A DNA stretch of 64,000 nt, taken from the IMG/VR virus record IMGVR_UViG_3300006175_000011, positions 1 through 64,000 of that record, one strand, 5' to 3'. This stretch comes from a virus. Position 1 is the stretch's first letter, and each line of letters starts with the position of its first letter. Shown one piece after another: positions 43,960 to 52,812 of the stretch. The notes under the pieces are model-generated. The model searched no databases, had not been told where the DNA came from, and saw nothing but the letters and a program-made list of their open reading frames with translations. Position numbers and translations under genes: made by a program.

Positions 43960-44256
43960 ATGACGAAGATTTTCATGCAAGCCCCGAAGGGGACCACGTC
44001 CGCGACCATCGAAGGTCACGAATACGAAATTCCCAAGAACGGGAAGATCGAAGTGAAATCCGACAACCATGTCGAGACACTGAAGCGCCACGGGTTCATC
44101 GAGACCGATCCCGACGGCGAGCCGGACTTCGACGGCATGGAAGACGGTGAACTCATCACCTACATCGAGGAACACGGCGGCGATGCCGATGACTCGATGA
44201 AGCGTCGCAAGCTGCTCCGCCTGGCGAACGAGGCTTACGAAGAGTCGAAGGGCTAA
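43960..44256 (+). CDS. Small acidic virion-region protein
   Basis: 98 aa. The N-terminus (KIFMQAPKGTTSATIEGHEY, then IPKNGKIEV and a later LKRHGFIET) looks like the small beta-hairpin protein often found before head-tail connectors. The second half is acidic. AAGGGA precedes the ATG. Next gene after three bases. Probably a minor head or connector accessory protein. Confidence 0.55.
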   Translation: MTKIFMQAPKGTTSATIEGHEYEIPKNGKIEVKSDNHVETLKRHGFIETDPDGEPDFDGMEDGELITYIEEHGGDADDSMKRRKLLRLANEAYEESKG

Positions 44257-44259
44257 ACC

Positions 44260-45075
44260 GTGAAAACTGAGAGGCTGACAACACTTGCCGCCGTCAAGGA
44301 TTGGCTGGACATCACGGGTGATGAGAGCGACAGCACTCTCACTCGCTTGATAGATGCGGCCTCTCAGTTTATCCTGAGCTGGACAAGCCGGGATAGCTTT
44401 CAATCTCAACCCTATACCCAAACCTTTCGAGGCAATGGGAAACAGTCCACCCTTCTGAAGAATTGGCCGGTCCTTTCGGTCAGCTCTGTGGGTTTGGGTG
44501 GAATGTCTGTTTCTCCATCTTCTGCATTCGTCAACGGCCTGCCTGGTCGCGGGTACTTCATTAGCGATCCTCGCGATGCACCACAGTCGCTTGAGCTGGT
44601 CGGCTATTGCTATACCTATCAATGCCTGTGTCAGGTAACCTATGTCGCGGGCTTTCGTACCTCACAGACTTCGGAGATCCCGGCACTAGCGGATGGAGCG
44701 ACGTATGCAGTCATTGTTCCGAATAGTGGTGGCTGTTGGTCTAATGACCTTGGCGTCACTATCAATGGTATCGATGCGCCGCTGTCAGATACCGGCACTC
44801 CCGATGTCGGTCAGTATGCCGTGGACGAGTGGGGCACCTACTCCTTCAATGCCGCCGACATAGGTCAAGTCGCAGTGATCTCTTACGACTATACTCCTTG
44901 GGTATTGTCGCAAGCAGCAACCGAACTGATCGGTGAGTGGTTCAAGCGGAAAGATCGTATTGGTCTCTTGTCGAAGACTTTGGGTGGTCAGGAAACCATC
45001 ACTTTCTCGCAAAGGGATATGAACGACTCCATCAAGTCGGCGTTGCAGCTTTACAGCAATGTGATACCTCTCTGA
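44260..45075 (+). CDS. Head-tail connector (gp6-like) with extra beta domain
   Basis: 271 aa from a GTG. The first 45 residues (LAAVKDWLDITGDESDSTLT and LIDAASQFILSW) match the N-terminal helices of HK97 gp6-like connectors that form the ring under the portal. The usual small protein is enlarged here by an inserted beta-rich part (about 130-215, ALADGATYAVIVPNSGGCWS). The C-terminal helix (AATELIGEWFKRKDRIGLLS) again matches the family. The stop overlaps the ATG of the next gene. Confidence 0.7.
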   Translation: MKTERLTTLAAVKDWLDITGDESDSTLTRLIDAASQFILSWTSRDSFQSQPYTQTFRGNGKQSTLLKNWPVLSVSSVGLGGMSVSPSSAFVNGLPGRGYFISDPRDAPQSLELVGYCYTYQCLCQVTYVAGFRTSQTSEIPALADGATYAVIVPNSGGCWSNDLGVTINGIDAPLSDTGTPDVGQYAVDEWGTYSFNAADIGQVAVISYDYTPWVLSQAATELIGEWFKRKDRIGLLSKTLGGQETITFSQRDMNDSIKSALQLYSNVIPL

Positions 45076-45581
45076 TGGATGCTGACTTCCTCTATGTCGA
45101 TCTCGTCGGAGATCGTGCTCTTACGAGAAACCTTGGTCAGATGCCCGACATTGTTCGGGAGATACTTCTGGCTAAGGTAGAGTCGTGGACAGCTGAACTT
45201 AAGCAGAAAGTCGAAGATAACATCGCTGACCGCCTGCAGAAGAAAACGGGAAAATTAGCCGAGAGCGTTCAGATGGAAGTAACCTCTGACGGTGTGAAGG
45301 TTGATGGCCGTGTCTATATCGCCGGCGTACCCTACGCACAGATACAGGAAGAAGGCGGGTTCACTCCCGCTCACGACATCTTTCCGAGAAACGGTAAGGT
45401 CCTTGCTTTCATGGCGGCGACGGGACACAAGGTGTTCGCGACCCATGTGTTTCATCCGGGCGGCCATATCCCCGGAAAGCACTTCATGAAGGATGCCTAT
45501 CGCGAGATGGGCCCGAAGTTAAGTAAGGGTGTTAAGAACGCCGTCGTTCAAGGTATCCGCGAACATATGAGGTCGTCATGA
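45075..45581 (+). CDS. HK97 gp10-like neck/tail completion protein
   Basis: 168 aa. The helical start (VREILLAKVESWTAELKQKV) followed by KKTGKLAESVQMEV, then YIAGVPYAQIQEEGG and a C-terminal HIPGKHFMKDAYREM match the HK97 gp10-like family, which joins head and tail. The ATG overlaps the previous TGA (TGATG) and the end overlaps the next gene by four bases. Confidence 0.75.
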   Translation: MDADFLYVDLVGDRALTRNLGQMPDIVREILLAKVESWTAELKQKVEDNIADRLQKKTGKLAESVQMEVTSDGVKVDGRVYIAGVPYAQIQEEGGFTPAHDIFPRNGKVLAFMAATGHKVFATHVFHPGGHIPGKHFMKDAYREMGPKLSKGVKNAVVQGIREHMRSS

Positions 45582-46057
45582 TCGACGAGGAAGCCATCTA
45601 CTATGCCTTGGCCGAACTCATGTCAACGGTTCGTTGGACTCGTGCGGGGGACACAACACCCAGCACCCGCAAGTTCGTCACGATCTCTCGACGGGTCAAG
45701 CTATTTGCGGATGTCGGTGCGAGCCAACAGCCCGCATGCTTCCAGGCAGAGTGGGCGTCCGACGAGCAGCAGACTAGCAATCTGCCCTATAAGACAACAC
45801 TGATGGCCAACTGGATTATCTATCAGTGTGTGGCGAACGACCCCAAGGGTATCGGCGCCATCGAGAATAACCTGATCCTCAAGGGAGTTCGCGCAGCCCT
45901 TGCGCCGAAGCCTAACGACATTGGATTTTCAGACAAGCGAAATACTCTTAATGGTTTGGTGTACCATTGCTTTATTCAGGGACGACTGTTCCGTGACCCG
46001 GGCGACATCGATGGTCAGGGCATGTTGATCGTTCCTATTAAACTTTTGGTGCCATAA
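45578..46057 (+). CDS. Tail terminator/completion-like protein
   Basis: 159 aa. Position and pattern (EAIYYALAELMSTVRWTRAG, beta strands, then YKTTLMANWIIYQCVANDPK and a C-terminal MLIVPIKLLVP) fit the tail terminator family that caps the tail tube and meets the neck. In this order (connector, gp10-like, terminator, tube) the assignment is likely though the sequence alone is not decisive. Confidence 0.6.
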   Translation: MIDEEAIYYALAELMSTVRWTRAGDTTPSTRKFVTISRRVKLFADVGASQQPACFQAEWASDEQQTSNLPYKTTLMANWIIYQCVANDPKGIGAIENNLILKGVRAALAPKPNDIGFSDKRNTLNGLVYHCFIQGRLFRDPGDIDGQGMLIVPIKLLVP

Positions 46058-46148
46058 TGATTTTCACGGGCCCGGAGGCGGGGGATAACCTCAAATCTGT
46101 GAAAGCGGGGAATGAGCCCTGTGGGGTTAATAACAAGGAGCTTGAAGT

Positions 46149-46904
46149 ATGACTCAGTATGTCTTCGGCACCGGGCAGCTCTTTGCTATGCCCGTAGGCG
46201 GTGGTGCCCCGCTTCGTTTCGGCGCGTTGCAGGACGTGTCGGTGGATTTCAACGGCGACATCAAGCAGCTGTTCGGGCAGTATCAGTACGCGCTCGATAC
46301 GGCTCGCGGCAAGACGAAGATCGAATGGAAAGCGTCGACCGGCAATATCGACATCGAGGCTTTCAATCAGCTCTTCTTCGGCGGCACGGTCGATACGGGT
46401 AACGAGCTGATCCAGGTGTTCAACGAAACGGGTACTGTCCCGGCGATGACCACCTATACGATCACCGTCGCCCATGCTGCCGACTTCGTGATGGACCTGG
46501 GCGTGAAGAAAGCGTCGGACGGTACGCCCATGAAGCAGGTCCCCTCGAGTCCGGCCGCCGGTGAATATAGTGTCAGCACCGGCGGTGTCTATACCTTCGC
46601 CGTTGCCGATGCGTCACTTGCCGTCCTGATCGATTATATGTACGAGTCGTCTTCCACGGGCGGTTCGCTGGAACTGACCAACCAGCTGATGGGATCGACG
46701 CCTCGTTTCCAGATGGTGCTGTCGCAGGTGTACGAGGGCAAGACCTTCACCCTCATTCTGTACAGTAATACCGCCGAGAAGCTGTCGCTCCCGCTCAAGC
46801 AGGACGACTATCTGATCGGGGAGATGTCGGGTCAGTCGTTCGCCGACGCCGCCAACCGCGTTGCTCGCATCACCACGACTTCGGTCACGGGCGGCGGCGC
46901 GTAA
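46149..46904 (+). CDS. Major tail (tube) protein
   Basis: 251 aa. Beta-rich with the typical tube pattern: an N-terminal strand pair (VFGTGQLFAMPVGGGAPLRF and VSVDFNGDIKQLFGQYQY), then GKTKIEWKASTGNIDI and a C-terminal strand (YEGKTFTLILYSNTAEKLSL). It lies between tail terminator and tail chaperone genes, the standard place. Strongly biased codon use, own leader (46058-46148) with AAGGAG, and a terminator directly after the gene all suggest high expression. Confidence 0.8.
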   Translation: MTQYVFGTGQLFAMPVGGGAPLRFGALQDVSVDFNGDIKQLFGQYQYALDTARGKTKIEWKASTGNIDIEAFNQLFFGGTVDTGNELIQVFNETGTVPAMTTYTITVAHAADFVMDLGVKKASDGTPMKQVPSSPAAGEYSVSTGGVYTFAVADASLAVLIDYMYESSSTGGSLELTNQLMGSTPRFQMVLSQVYEGKTFTLILYSNTAEKLSLPLKQDDYLIGEMSGQSFADAANRVARITTTSVTGGGA

Positions 46905-46921
46905 TAGTTGAACGCGAGCCT

Positions 46922-46952
46922 GTGGGAGGGATTTCGGTCTCTCCCACTTTTT
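46922..46952 (+). terminator. Rho-independent terminator after the tail tube gene
   Basis: GTGGGAG (46922-46928) pairs with CTCCCAC (46941-46947), followed by TTTTT (46948-46952). It probably acts as a partial terminator that keeps the tube message more abundant than the downstream chaperone and tape-measure message. Confidence 0.8.
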
Positions 46953-46974
46953 CATTCTATGAGAGGGACAACTC

Positions 46975-47430
46975 ATGGCTAAGATCAAAATCGGTGACCG
47001 GGATTATGTGATCCCCCCTTTGAACTTCATCGCGCTGGAACGCGCCTGGCCTTACATCGAGAAGGCTACGGTAACGATCCATCCCATCGATGGCCCTTCA
47101 GCCATTATTCGGGTGATCGCCGCCGGCCTGATGGAGGACAACAACTTCGATCCCAAGCTCTTCGGCTGGACTCCGCCCGAGACCCCGAAAGACGCTGATG
47201 CGCTGGAGGTGTTGGCCACGCAGTTGCCGCCAAGCGACGAAGAGATCTTCGATGCGGTGACAATCTTCTTGAAGAAGAATTTGAAGTCTTCTCAGTTGCC
47301 CGAGCTCACTGCGACTCTCGATGAGATTACTGTGGAGGCTGGCCTGGTCGCCCCCGAGGGGGAAGCTCCGGCTCCGGTGGAGATGGAGATCGCTTCGCCG
47401 GAGACTGCAGCGAATACATCGCAGAACTAA
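46975..47430 (+). CDS. Tail assembly chaperone (gpG-like)
   Basis: 151 aa with the helical N-terminal pattern of siphophage tail chaperones (YVIPPLNFIALERAWPYIEK) and an acidic tail. GAGAGGG precedes the ATG. It lies directly before the tape measure, and its 3' end overlaps a second open frame in the -1 register, as in the lambda G/GT pair. The chaperone coats the tape measure while the tube polymerises. Confidence 0.75.
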   Translation: MAKIKIGDRDYVIPPLNFIALERAWPYIEKATVTIHPIDGPSAIIRVIAAGLMEDNNFDPKLFGWTPPETPKDADALEVLATQLPPSDEEIFDAVTIFLKKNLKSSQLPELTATLDEITVEAGLVAPEGEAPAPVEMEIASPETAANTSQN

Positions 47431-47678
47431 TAGCCGCGGGGATTGAGGGCGGCAGTTGGGATACGATACGAAAGAAATGGGGGCTTGCCCGCTACAACGT
47501 GATGCTCGATTGGTGGGAGAATAACGGCCCACCCGTCTACGTCGCTGCTGCCGCTTATCTCGGTCTCATCAAGGCACCCGGTAAGAAAAAGAAAAACGGC
47601 AAAGTCGATGCATCCGCTGGTAAAGGCAATCTCGACGAATTGCTGAAGTTAGCTGGACCTGGCGGGATGATAAACTGA
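47325..47678 (+). CDS. Tail chaperone frameshift extension (gpT-like part of a GT fusion)
   Basis: A frame in -1 register to the chaperone gene is open from 47325 (after a TGA at 47322) to the TGA at 47676-47678. It has no good start codon of its own. Beyond the chaperone stop it encodes SEYIAELIAAGIEGGSWDTI, then YNVMLDWWENNGPPVYVAA and a basic tail, typical of the T part. The stop overlaps the tape measure ATG (TGATG). A ribosome shifting -1 between 47325 and 47430 would make a fusion of about 235 aa. The GGGGG(AA) run near 47358 is the best slip candidate, though it is not a perfect heptamer. Confidence 0.65.
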   Translation, partial: DYCGGWPGRPRGGSSGSGGDGDRFAGDCSEYIAELIAAGIEGGSWDTIRKKWGLARYNVMLDWWENNGPPVYVAAAAYLGLIKAPGKKKKNGKVDASAGKGNLDELLKLAGPGGMIN

Positions 47679-50600
47679 TGGCTGATGACGTAAACATTAA
47701 CATAGGCATCAATCCCACAACGGCTGAGACCGGTGCTAAGAAGGCTGTGAAGGCGGTTAACACCGTCTCGCAGTCTTCTAAGGATTTGGAAGCCTCCTTC
47801 AGGCGTATCAAGACCGCGCTTGATCCCACCTGGCAAGCTCAGCAAAAATACAACCAGGCTTTGGCCGATGTCGTGAAGCTACAGAAGGCTGATCGACTTT
47901 CGAAGGACGAAGCAACGGCCGCTCGTAAGGCGGCCAAAGCGGCGTATGACGCAGAGACCGCGTCGATCACTCGTCGCATTGCCGCAGCTCAAGCCTTGGC
48001 CAGTGCTGATAAGGCAGCGGCTAGTGAGTCTGCGGCGGCGGCGCGTAAAAGGTCTCAGGAAGAAGTTGCCGCAGCACGACTTGCGACCCAGGAAAAGATC
48101 AACCTCGCTCGTCAAGAACGAGCCGAGAAGCAAAAGCTGTTTCAACAGGAACAAGCTCAGATCAAGCTGGCTGCTCAGCTCGCCCGCCAGGCAGCGCTTG
48201 ACGCGGCTCGAGCAAATAAGCCTATATCTCAACGCGCCATCGGCCCTGTGGAACCAGGATCCCGTAATAGCGATGCATCAATCAAGCAACTTGAATACCG
48301 CATTCAGCAAGCGATGGGTAAGCTTTCTCGATTGACCGAGGAGGCTGAGGCTGCGGCAGTCCGAGCAGCGGGCGCGGCTAGCACGGAAATTGCACAACGG
48401 GCTCAGCAGACCGCCACAGCTCGTGCGGCGTCAGCGCAAGAAACCCGTGATCGTATCCTTGAGATGGAGCGCGACCTTTCCTCCCAGATTGGTGCACTTG
48501 AGGCGGAGGAGGCTGCACAAGCTAAGGCTGCGAACGAGGCACGTAAAACATCGGCCAAGGATGCTGCCGATGCTGCGGCCAAAGGGGCTCGTGATACAGC
48601 TGCTGCAAAGAAAGCTGAGCTTCAAGCTATTCGTGATGCCCAAAAGGCCACTGAGGATGAAGCAAAAGCAATCGCTCGTCAGGCACAAGAACTTCAGGAG
48701 TTCCGTGCTCAGCTGAACCCCGCCTATGCTGCTCAGCTTCGTTATAATGAGACCATGCAGCGCGCGACCGCGTTGCTCATGCAGAACAAGCTTGCTGAGG
48801 GTGAATGGATTGCCATTCAAAGGCAAGCGAATATTCAGATGGATATCAACACTCGGCAGATGGGTCGAGCAAATCAGGTTGGTATTCAGCTAGGTTATCA
48901 GGTTCAGGACGTTGCAGCTTCGCTCGCGTCCGGGATCAAGCCACTTGTTATCTTCGCTCAACAATCTGGTCAGTTCGCTTATGCTCTTCAGATGGCCGGT
49001 GGCAGAGCAGCACAGTTCGCTTCGATCTTGGGCGGTGTCTGGGTACAAGGTGCACTTGCCGCGGTCATCGTTCTATCCCAGCTGTGGGGTAAAGTTGATG
49101 AGGGTAAGACCAAGACGATCGACTTGCAGAATGCGGAACAACGTCGCACAGCTACGGTTCAAGAACTTACGAAAGCTCTAAAGGAATATACCGAAGCTCA
49201 GCAAAAGAGCAACAATACTCTGCTCGAGGGCTTGAGAATTACCGATGCCGTTAACTTCACCGAAGCGGGTAAGTTGTCCACTCAGCTCGCCAAAGCGAAG
49301 GAGGAGTTAGAACAAGCTAAGAGAAATAGAGATGCAACTCCCACTACCGGTGGTGGTGTCGCTGGTACCGGTGGTGCTGCACGAGCTCAGGCTGATACTG
49401 AAGTCGCGAAGGCTCAGGAGAAGGTTGACGATCTAATCAAGGCAGTCGGCGCGGCAACTAACGCATTAACCGAGTCTCGTGTTGCCCTGGGTAAAGCCAC
49501 GGGTACGATGACCGCTGAGGACATCCTCTACAACAAGAACCAACAGAAGATCATCGATACCTATCGGAAGAGTTCTCAGAGTCTTCTGGAGTACATGACC
49601 TATCTGAAACAGCTTCGGGCCGAGGAGGATCGTCACAAGGCTGCTAAGGCTGCGGAGTCTCAAGATAGAAAGATCTTAAATAACGTTCAGGATGAAGACT
49701 TCCGTAATCCCCTGGACTCAATGACGGTTACCTCGCCGTTCGGTATGCGTAACGGCAAGTTGCATGCCGGCGTAGATCTACGCGCAGCTGTGGGAACTCC
49801 CGTCTATGCACCTCAGGGCGGTGTAGTAGATAAGAAAACCGGACTCAACCTTGATCCCAAGGGGTATGGCAATCTCATCACCCTTGACTTCGGCGCGGGG
49901 ACAAAGGCACTATTCGGTCACCTGAGTAAGATCCTCGTGAAGCCAGGTCAGGCTGTCAACATGGGTGATCTGATAGGTTACACCGGCGGCACTAAAGGTG
50001 CCACGGGTGCCGGCGATAGTCAAGCTCCCCACCTTCACTATGAGGTTCGTCGCGACAACAAACCCGTAAACCCACTGCTGAGCAGGTATCCCACCGACGG
50101 CAGCGCGACGGGTGCCGCAGCATTGAAGGCCGCAGATGAAGCAGCAAAGCAACTTGCTCGAGACCTGTCGGCAGCTATCGACGTAAAAGAGGAATTGATT
50201 AAGGAGGATGACTCCAAGCCGCTCGAGGCGCAACTCAGCGAGATCACCAAGCTCGAAGATGCGCGTATCGAGATTATGCGTAATGCTTTCCACGAGGGTT
50301 CAAAGGAATTTGAGGAAGCACAACGACATAAGCTTAAAGTCGTAGATCAGATCAATCAGCAGATCGTTCAGCGTGAGATGGCCCGCATCAAGCAGGAACT
50401 CTCGCTTCAAGAGACTGCGGCTAAATCGCGTCAAGACGTCGAGAATGAGAAGCAGGGCGGTAAGGCCGACATAGTTGACTACAAGGCCAGTACCGGGATC
50501 ATCACCGCACGTCAGGCAGTAATCGAGAAAGCTCGTCTTCTCGATGAAGAGTACCAGATGCAGCAGCGTCACGAACGGGAGATGTATGAGCTTAAGAAAA

Positions 50601-51679
50601 ATGCCCTTATGGCTGAGCTTGCTCTCGACAACCTGAAACCTGAAGAAAAGCTTAAGATCAACAATGAGTTGAAGCAGATTGAAGCCGAGTATCTCGGTCA
50701 GGATGAAACCGCACAGGCGCAGTATGCTCGACGTGTTGCGGATATCAACCGTCAGCAGGCCGAAGCCGCTATGGCCGGCTGGAAGGAAATCACGTCTCAA
50801 CTGTCGAGTACTTTAGCTTCAACGTTTCAGGGACTGTGGACTCGGTCGACCACACTCGCACAGGCATTGCTTAACATGGCAGATCAGATGGTATTCCGTC
50901 TGGTCGACATCGGGTTAAGGGCGGGTCAGCAACAGCTGGAGAACTGGATCCGTGTTCATATCTTGAAACAGAGAATGGACGATGCTGAGGTTCTTCACAA
51001 GCAAGTTAATGAGGCAGCGAAGACCGCAATAGTCTTGAGCGGTACGGGAGTACAGACCGGAGCGCATGTTGCCGCGGGCGGTACCGAGATGGCGATACAC
51101 GCTGCGACCACAGCCTCCAAGGTTGCCTCTGAAGCAATTCAAACAGGCGCTGCGGTCACCGGCGCGACCACCCAGACTGCGGTTGCTGCGGTTGCGGGTA
51201 CCACCGAGATTGGTACGAACGCGGCTGTTGCTGCGGCCGGCGCGTACAAGTCGACGGTTGTTATTCCGTTCATCGGTCCCGTTGCGGCGCCCGTTGCTGC
51301 GGGTCTCGCCCTTGCGGCTGTGTTGGGTTTTGCCTCACTGATCTCGGCTCGAGGCGGTCAAGGTGAAGTTTCTGATGACGGGCAGTTGTCCGTGCTTCAC
51401 AAAAAGGAAATGGTCCTTCCTGAAAAGTTCGCTGTTCCTCTGCGTCGTCAGCTGACCGCACGTAGCAGTTCGGGAATGATCGGGTCCGCCGCGTTCCTCG
51501 GCACTTCTGTGCGCGAGAGCAGCACGTTGAACCAAGGCGGCCCGACCTTCAACTATCAGCCGCAGCATAAGAACATGGGCGCAAGCCTTGACACTCTCCT
51601 CCGCGAAGATGGTAGAACGATGCGCCGTTGGCTTCAGAACGAATGGCGCAATGGTCGCTTCAAAGGACAATCCGCATGA
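47678..51679 (+). CDS. Tape measure protein with internal M23 peptidase domain
   Basis: 1333 aa, by far the longest gene. The N-terminal 330 residues are Ala/Lys/Glu-rich coiled coil. Hydrophobic segments lie around 410-475 and near the C-terminus (IPFIGPVAAPVAAGLALAAV at about 1195-1215). Residues about 680-790 are an M23 (lysostaphin-type) peptidase with the metal ligands in HAGVD and HLHYE and the core VTSPFGMRNGKLHAG. It sets tail length and the peptidase probably opens peptidoglycan during DNA entry. At roughly 1.5 angstrom per residue the length suggests a tail near 200 nm. It starts within the stop of the frameshift extension and overlaps the next gene by four bases (ATGA). Confidence 0.85.
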   Translation: MADDVNINIGINPTTAETGAKKAVKAVNTVSQSSKDLEASFRRIKTALDPTWQAQQKYNQALADVVKLQKADRLSKDEATAARKAAKAAYDAETASITRRIAAAQALASADKAAASESAAAARKRSQEEVAAARLATQEKINLARQERAEKQKLFQQEQAQIKLAAQLARQAALDAARANKPISQRAIGPVEPGSRNSDASIKQLEYRIQQAMGKLSRLTEEAEAAAVRAAGAASTEIAQRAQQTATARAASAQETRDRILEMERDLSSQIGALEAEEAAQAKAANEARKTSAKDAADAAAKGARDTAAAKKAELQAIRDAQKATEDEAKAIARQAQELQEFRAQLNPAYAAQLRYNETMQRATALLMQNKLAEGEWIAIQRQANIQMDINTRQMGRANQVGIQLGYQVQDVAASLASGIKPLVIFAQQSGQFAYALQMAGGRAAQFASILGGVWVQGALAAVIVLSQLWGKVDEGKTKTIDLQNAEQRRTATVQELTKALKEYTEAQQKSNNTLLEGLRITDAVNFTEAGKLSTQLAKAKEELEQAKRNRDATPTTGGGVAGTGGAARAQADTEVAKAQEKVDDLIKAVGAATNALTESRVALGKATGTMTAEDILYNKNQQKIIDTYRKSSQSLLEYMTYLKQLRAEEDRHKAAKAAESQDRKILNNVQDEDFRNPLDSMTVTSPFGMRNGKLHAGVDLRAAVGTPVYAPQGGVVDKKTGLNLDPKGYGNLITLDFGAGTKALFGHLSKILVKPGQAVNMGDLIGYTGGTKGATGAGDSQAPHLHYEVRRDNKPVNPLLSRYPTDGSATGAAALKAADEAAKQLARDLSAAIDVKEELIKEDDSKPLEAQLSEITKLEDARIEIMRNAFHEGSKEFEEAQRHKLKVVDQINQQIVQREMARIKQELSLQETAAKSRQDVENEKQGGKADIVDYKASTGIITARQAVIEKARLLDEEYQMQQRHEREMYELKKNALMAELALDNLKPEEKLKINNELKQIEAEYLGQDETAQAQYARRVADINRQQAEAAMAGWKEITSQLSSTLASTFQGLWTRSTTLAQALLNMADQMVFRLVDIGLRAGQQQLENWIRVHILKQRMDDAEVLHKQVNEAAKTAIVLSGTGVQTGAHVAAGGTEMAIHAATTASKVASEAIQTGAAVTGATTQTAVAAVAGTTEIGTNAAVAAAGAYKSTVVIPFIGPVAAPVAAGLALAAVLGFASLISARGGQGEVSDDGQLSVLHKKEMVLPEKFAVPLRRQLTARSSSGMIGSAAFLGTSVRESSTLNQGGPTFNYQPQHKNMGASLDTLLREDGRTMRRWLQNEWRNGRFKGQSA

Positions 51680-52812
51680 CCAATCGAATTGTAGATGGCC
51701 TTGATTGGTTTGCTTCGGGGCAGAACACCGCAACAAGACAAATGCTCTTTGCCGCGAACGGGTGGTATGCTTATGGACAGCAGCTCTCGGACCCTTGTGA
51801 TGTTATCACGGGGGCTTTCGGCTTTGGTAAAGCTTTCCTCTACGACAAGACCGTTGGCAGCTTCTCCTCCTACACCAACGGCTATGTTATCCCCATCGGT
51901 GTAAGCGTTAGTGAGGGGTTTGTCGGATTTCACTATTACAGGTATGACGACAGCTTTTTCGGTCAACCAGGAATGGTCTGCTTCTTTGACGCGGTTAACA
52001 ATCAGTGTCAAGTCAGCATCTGCTTCGAAGATTATGGCATTATCAAGGTTTGGAGAGGTTTCCGTCCCAACGGGACTTCACCTTCAACTGCCGATCTTCT
52101 AGGCACCTCAGCGGTTGGGGCTTATCAAGACGGCGAACAGTTTCACGTTGAGGCTTACGTTAAGGTGGACTCGACTGATGGGGAGGTGGAGGTAAGAATA
52201 AACACCGCTCAGAAAGTTAGCATCGTTGGCTCGAATACGAAGGGGTCGTCGGGCTCGTCGGTGGCAGACTCCCTCTGGATTGGTGCGTGTCAGACTGCCG
52301 TGTCGGGAGTCCACGCAACACACTATTGGCTGGATAATCTCTTCTTCAACGATACGGCGGGGACGATCAATAACGATTGGCTCGGGAACGTTCGAGTGAA
52401 GACGCAGTTCATGATCGCTAATGGTCCTCACATCTCCTTCTCAATTGGTGGTAGTTCGCCGGCGGCAACTAATTGGCAATCTGTGCAGAACACTTTGCTC
52501 GATGGGACCAAGTTCGTCTATTCGGGAACGGTTGGTAATTATGATCTCTACGACCCTGATCCCAACTTGAATGCGCCCCTTGTCCACTCGCTCCAGATCC
52601 GCGGAGCCCTGTGGCAGGATGACGCAACGCAACGGGTTGCGAAGTACCTCGTCCAGATTGCCGGCGTGGATTATGATGCACCGACCAGTTTCTACACAAA
52701 TCAGACACCCACCTTCTACAAGGATCGTATGGAAGTTAACCCGGCTACCAGCGCAGGATGGACAGGTGCAGATGTTAACGGACTTTATGCTGGTGTGAAG
52801 GTCGAGGCATGA
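51676..52812 (+). CDS. Tail protein with LamG/concanavalin-like fold
   Basis: 378 aa from ATG 51676 (ATGA overlap). Strand-rich with Trp/Tyr/Asn: a LamG-like sandwich is suggested by FHVEAYVKVDSTDGEVEVRI and, 60 residues later, ATHYWLDNLFFND. The tail protein at 57704 has the same two elements at the same spacing (LEYDVTFSAASGIVKIWVD, then FDHLYFWG). It is inserted between the tape measure and the DUF2460-type gene, a place where gene transfer agents have no such gene. Probably binds a surface sugar. Confidence 0.55.
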   Translation: MTNRIVDGLDWFASGQNTATRQMLFAANGWYAYGQQLSDPCDVITGAFGFGKAFLYDKTVGSFSSYTNGYVIPIGVSVSEGFVGFHYYRYDDSFFGQPGMVCFFDAVNNQCQVSICFEDYGIIKVWRGFRPNGTSPSTADLLGTSAVGAYQDGEQFHVEAYVKVDSTDGEVEVRINTAQKVSIVGSNTKGSSGSSVADSLWIGACQTAVSGVHATHYWLDNLFFNDTAGTINNDWLGNVRVKTQFMIANGPHISFSIGGSSPAATNWQSVQNTLLDGTKFVYSGTVGNYDLYDPDPNLNAPLVHSLQIRGALWQDDATQRVAKYLVQIAGVDYDAPTSFYTNQTPTFYKDRMEVNPATSAGWTGADVNGLYAGVKVEA

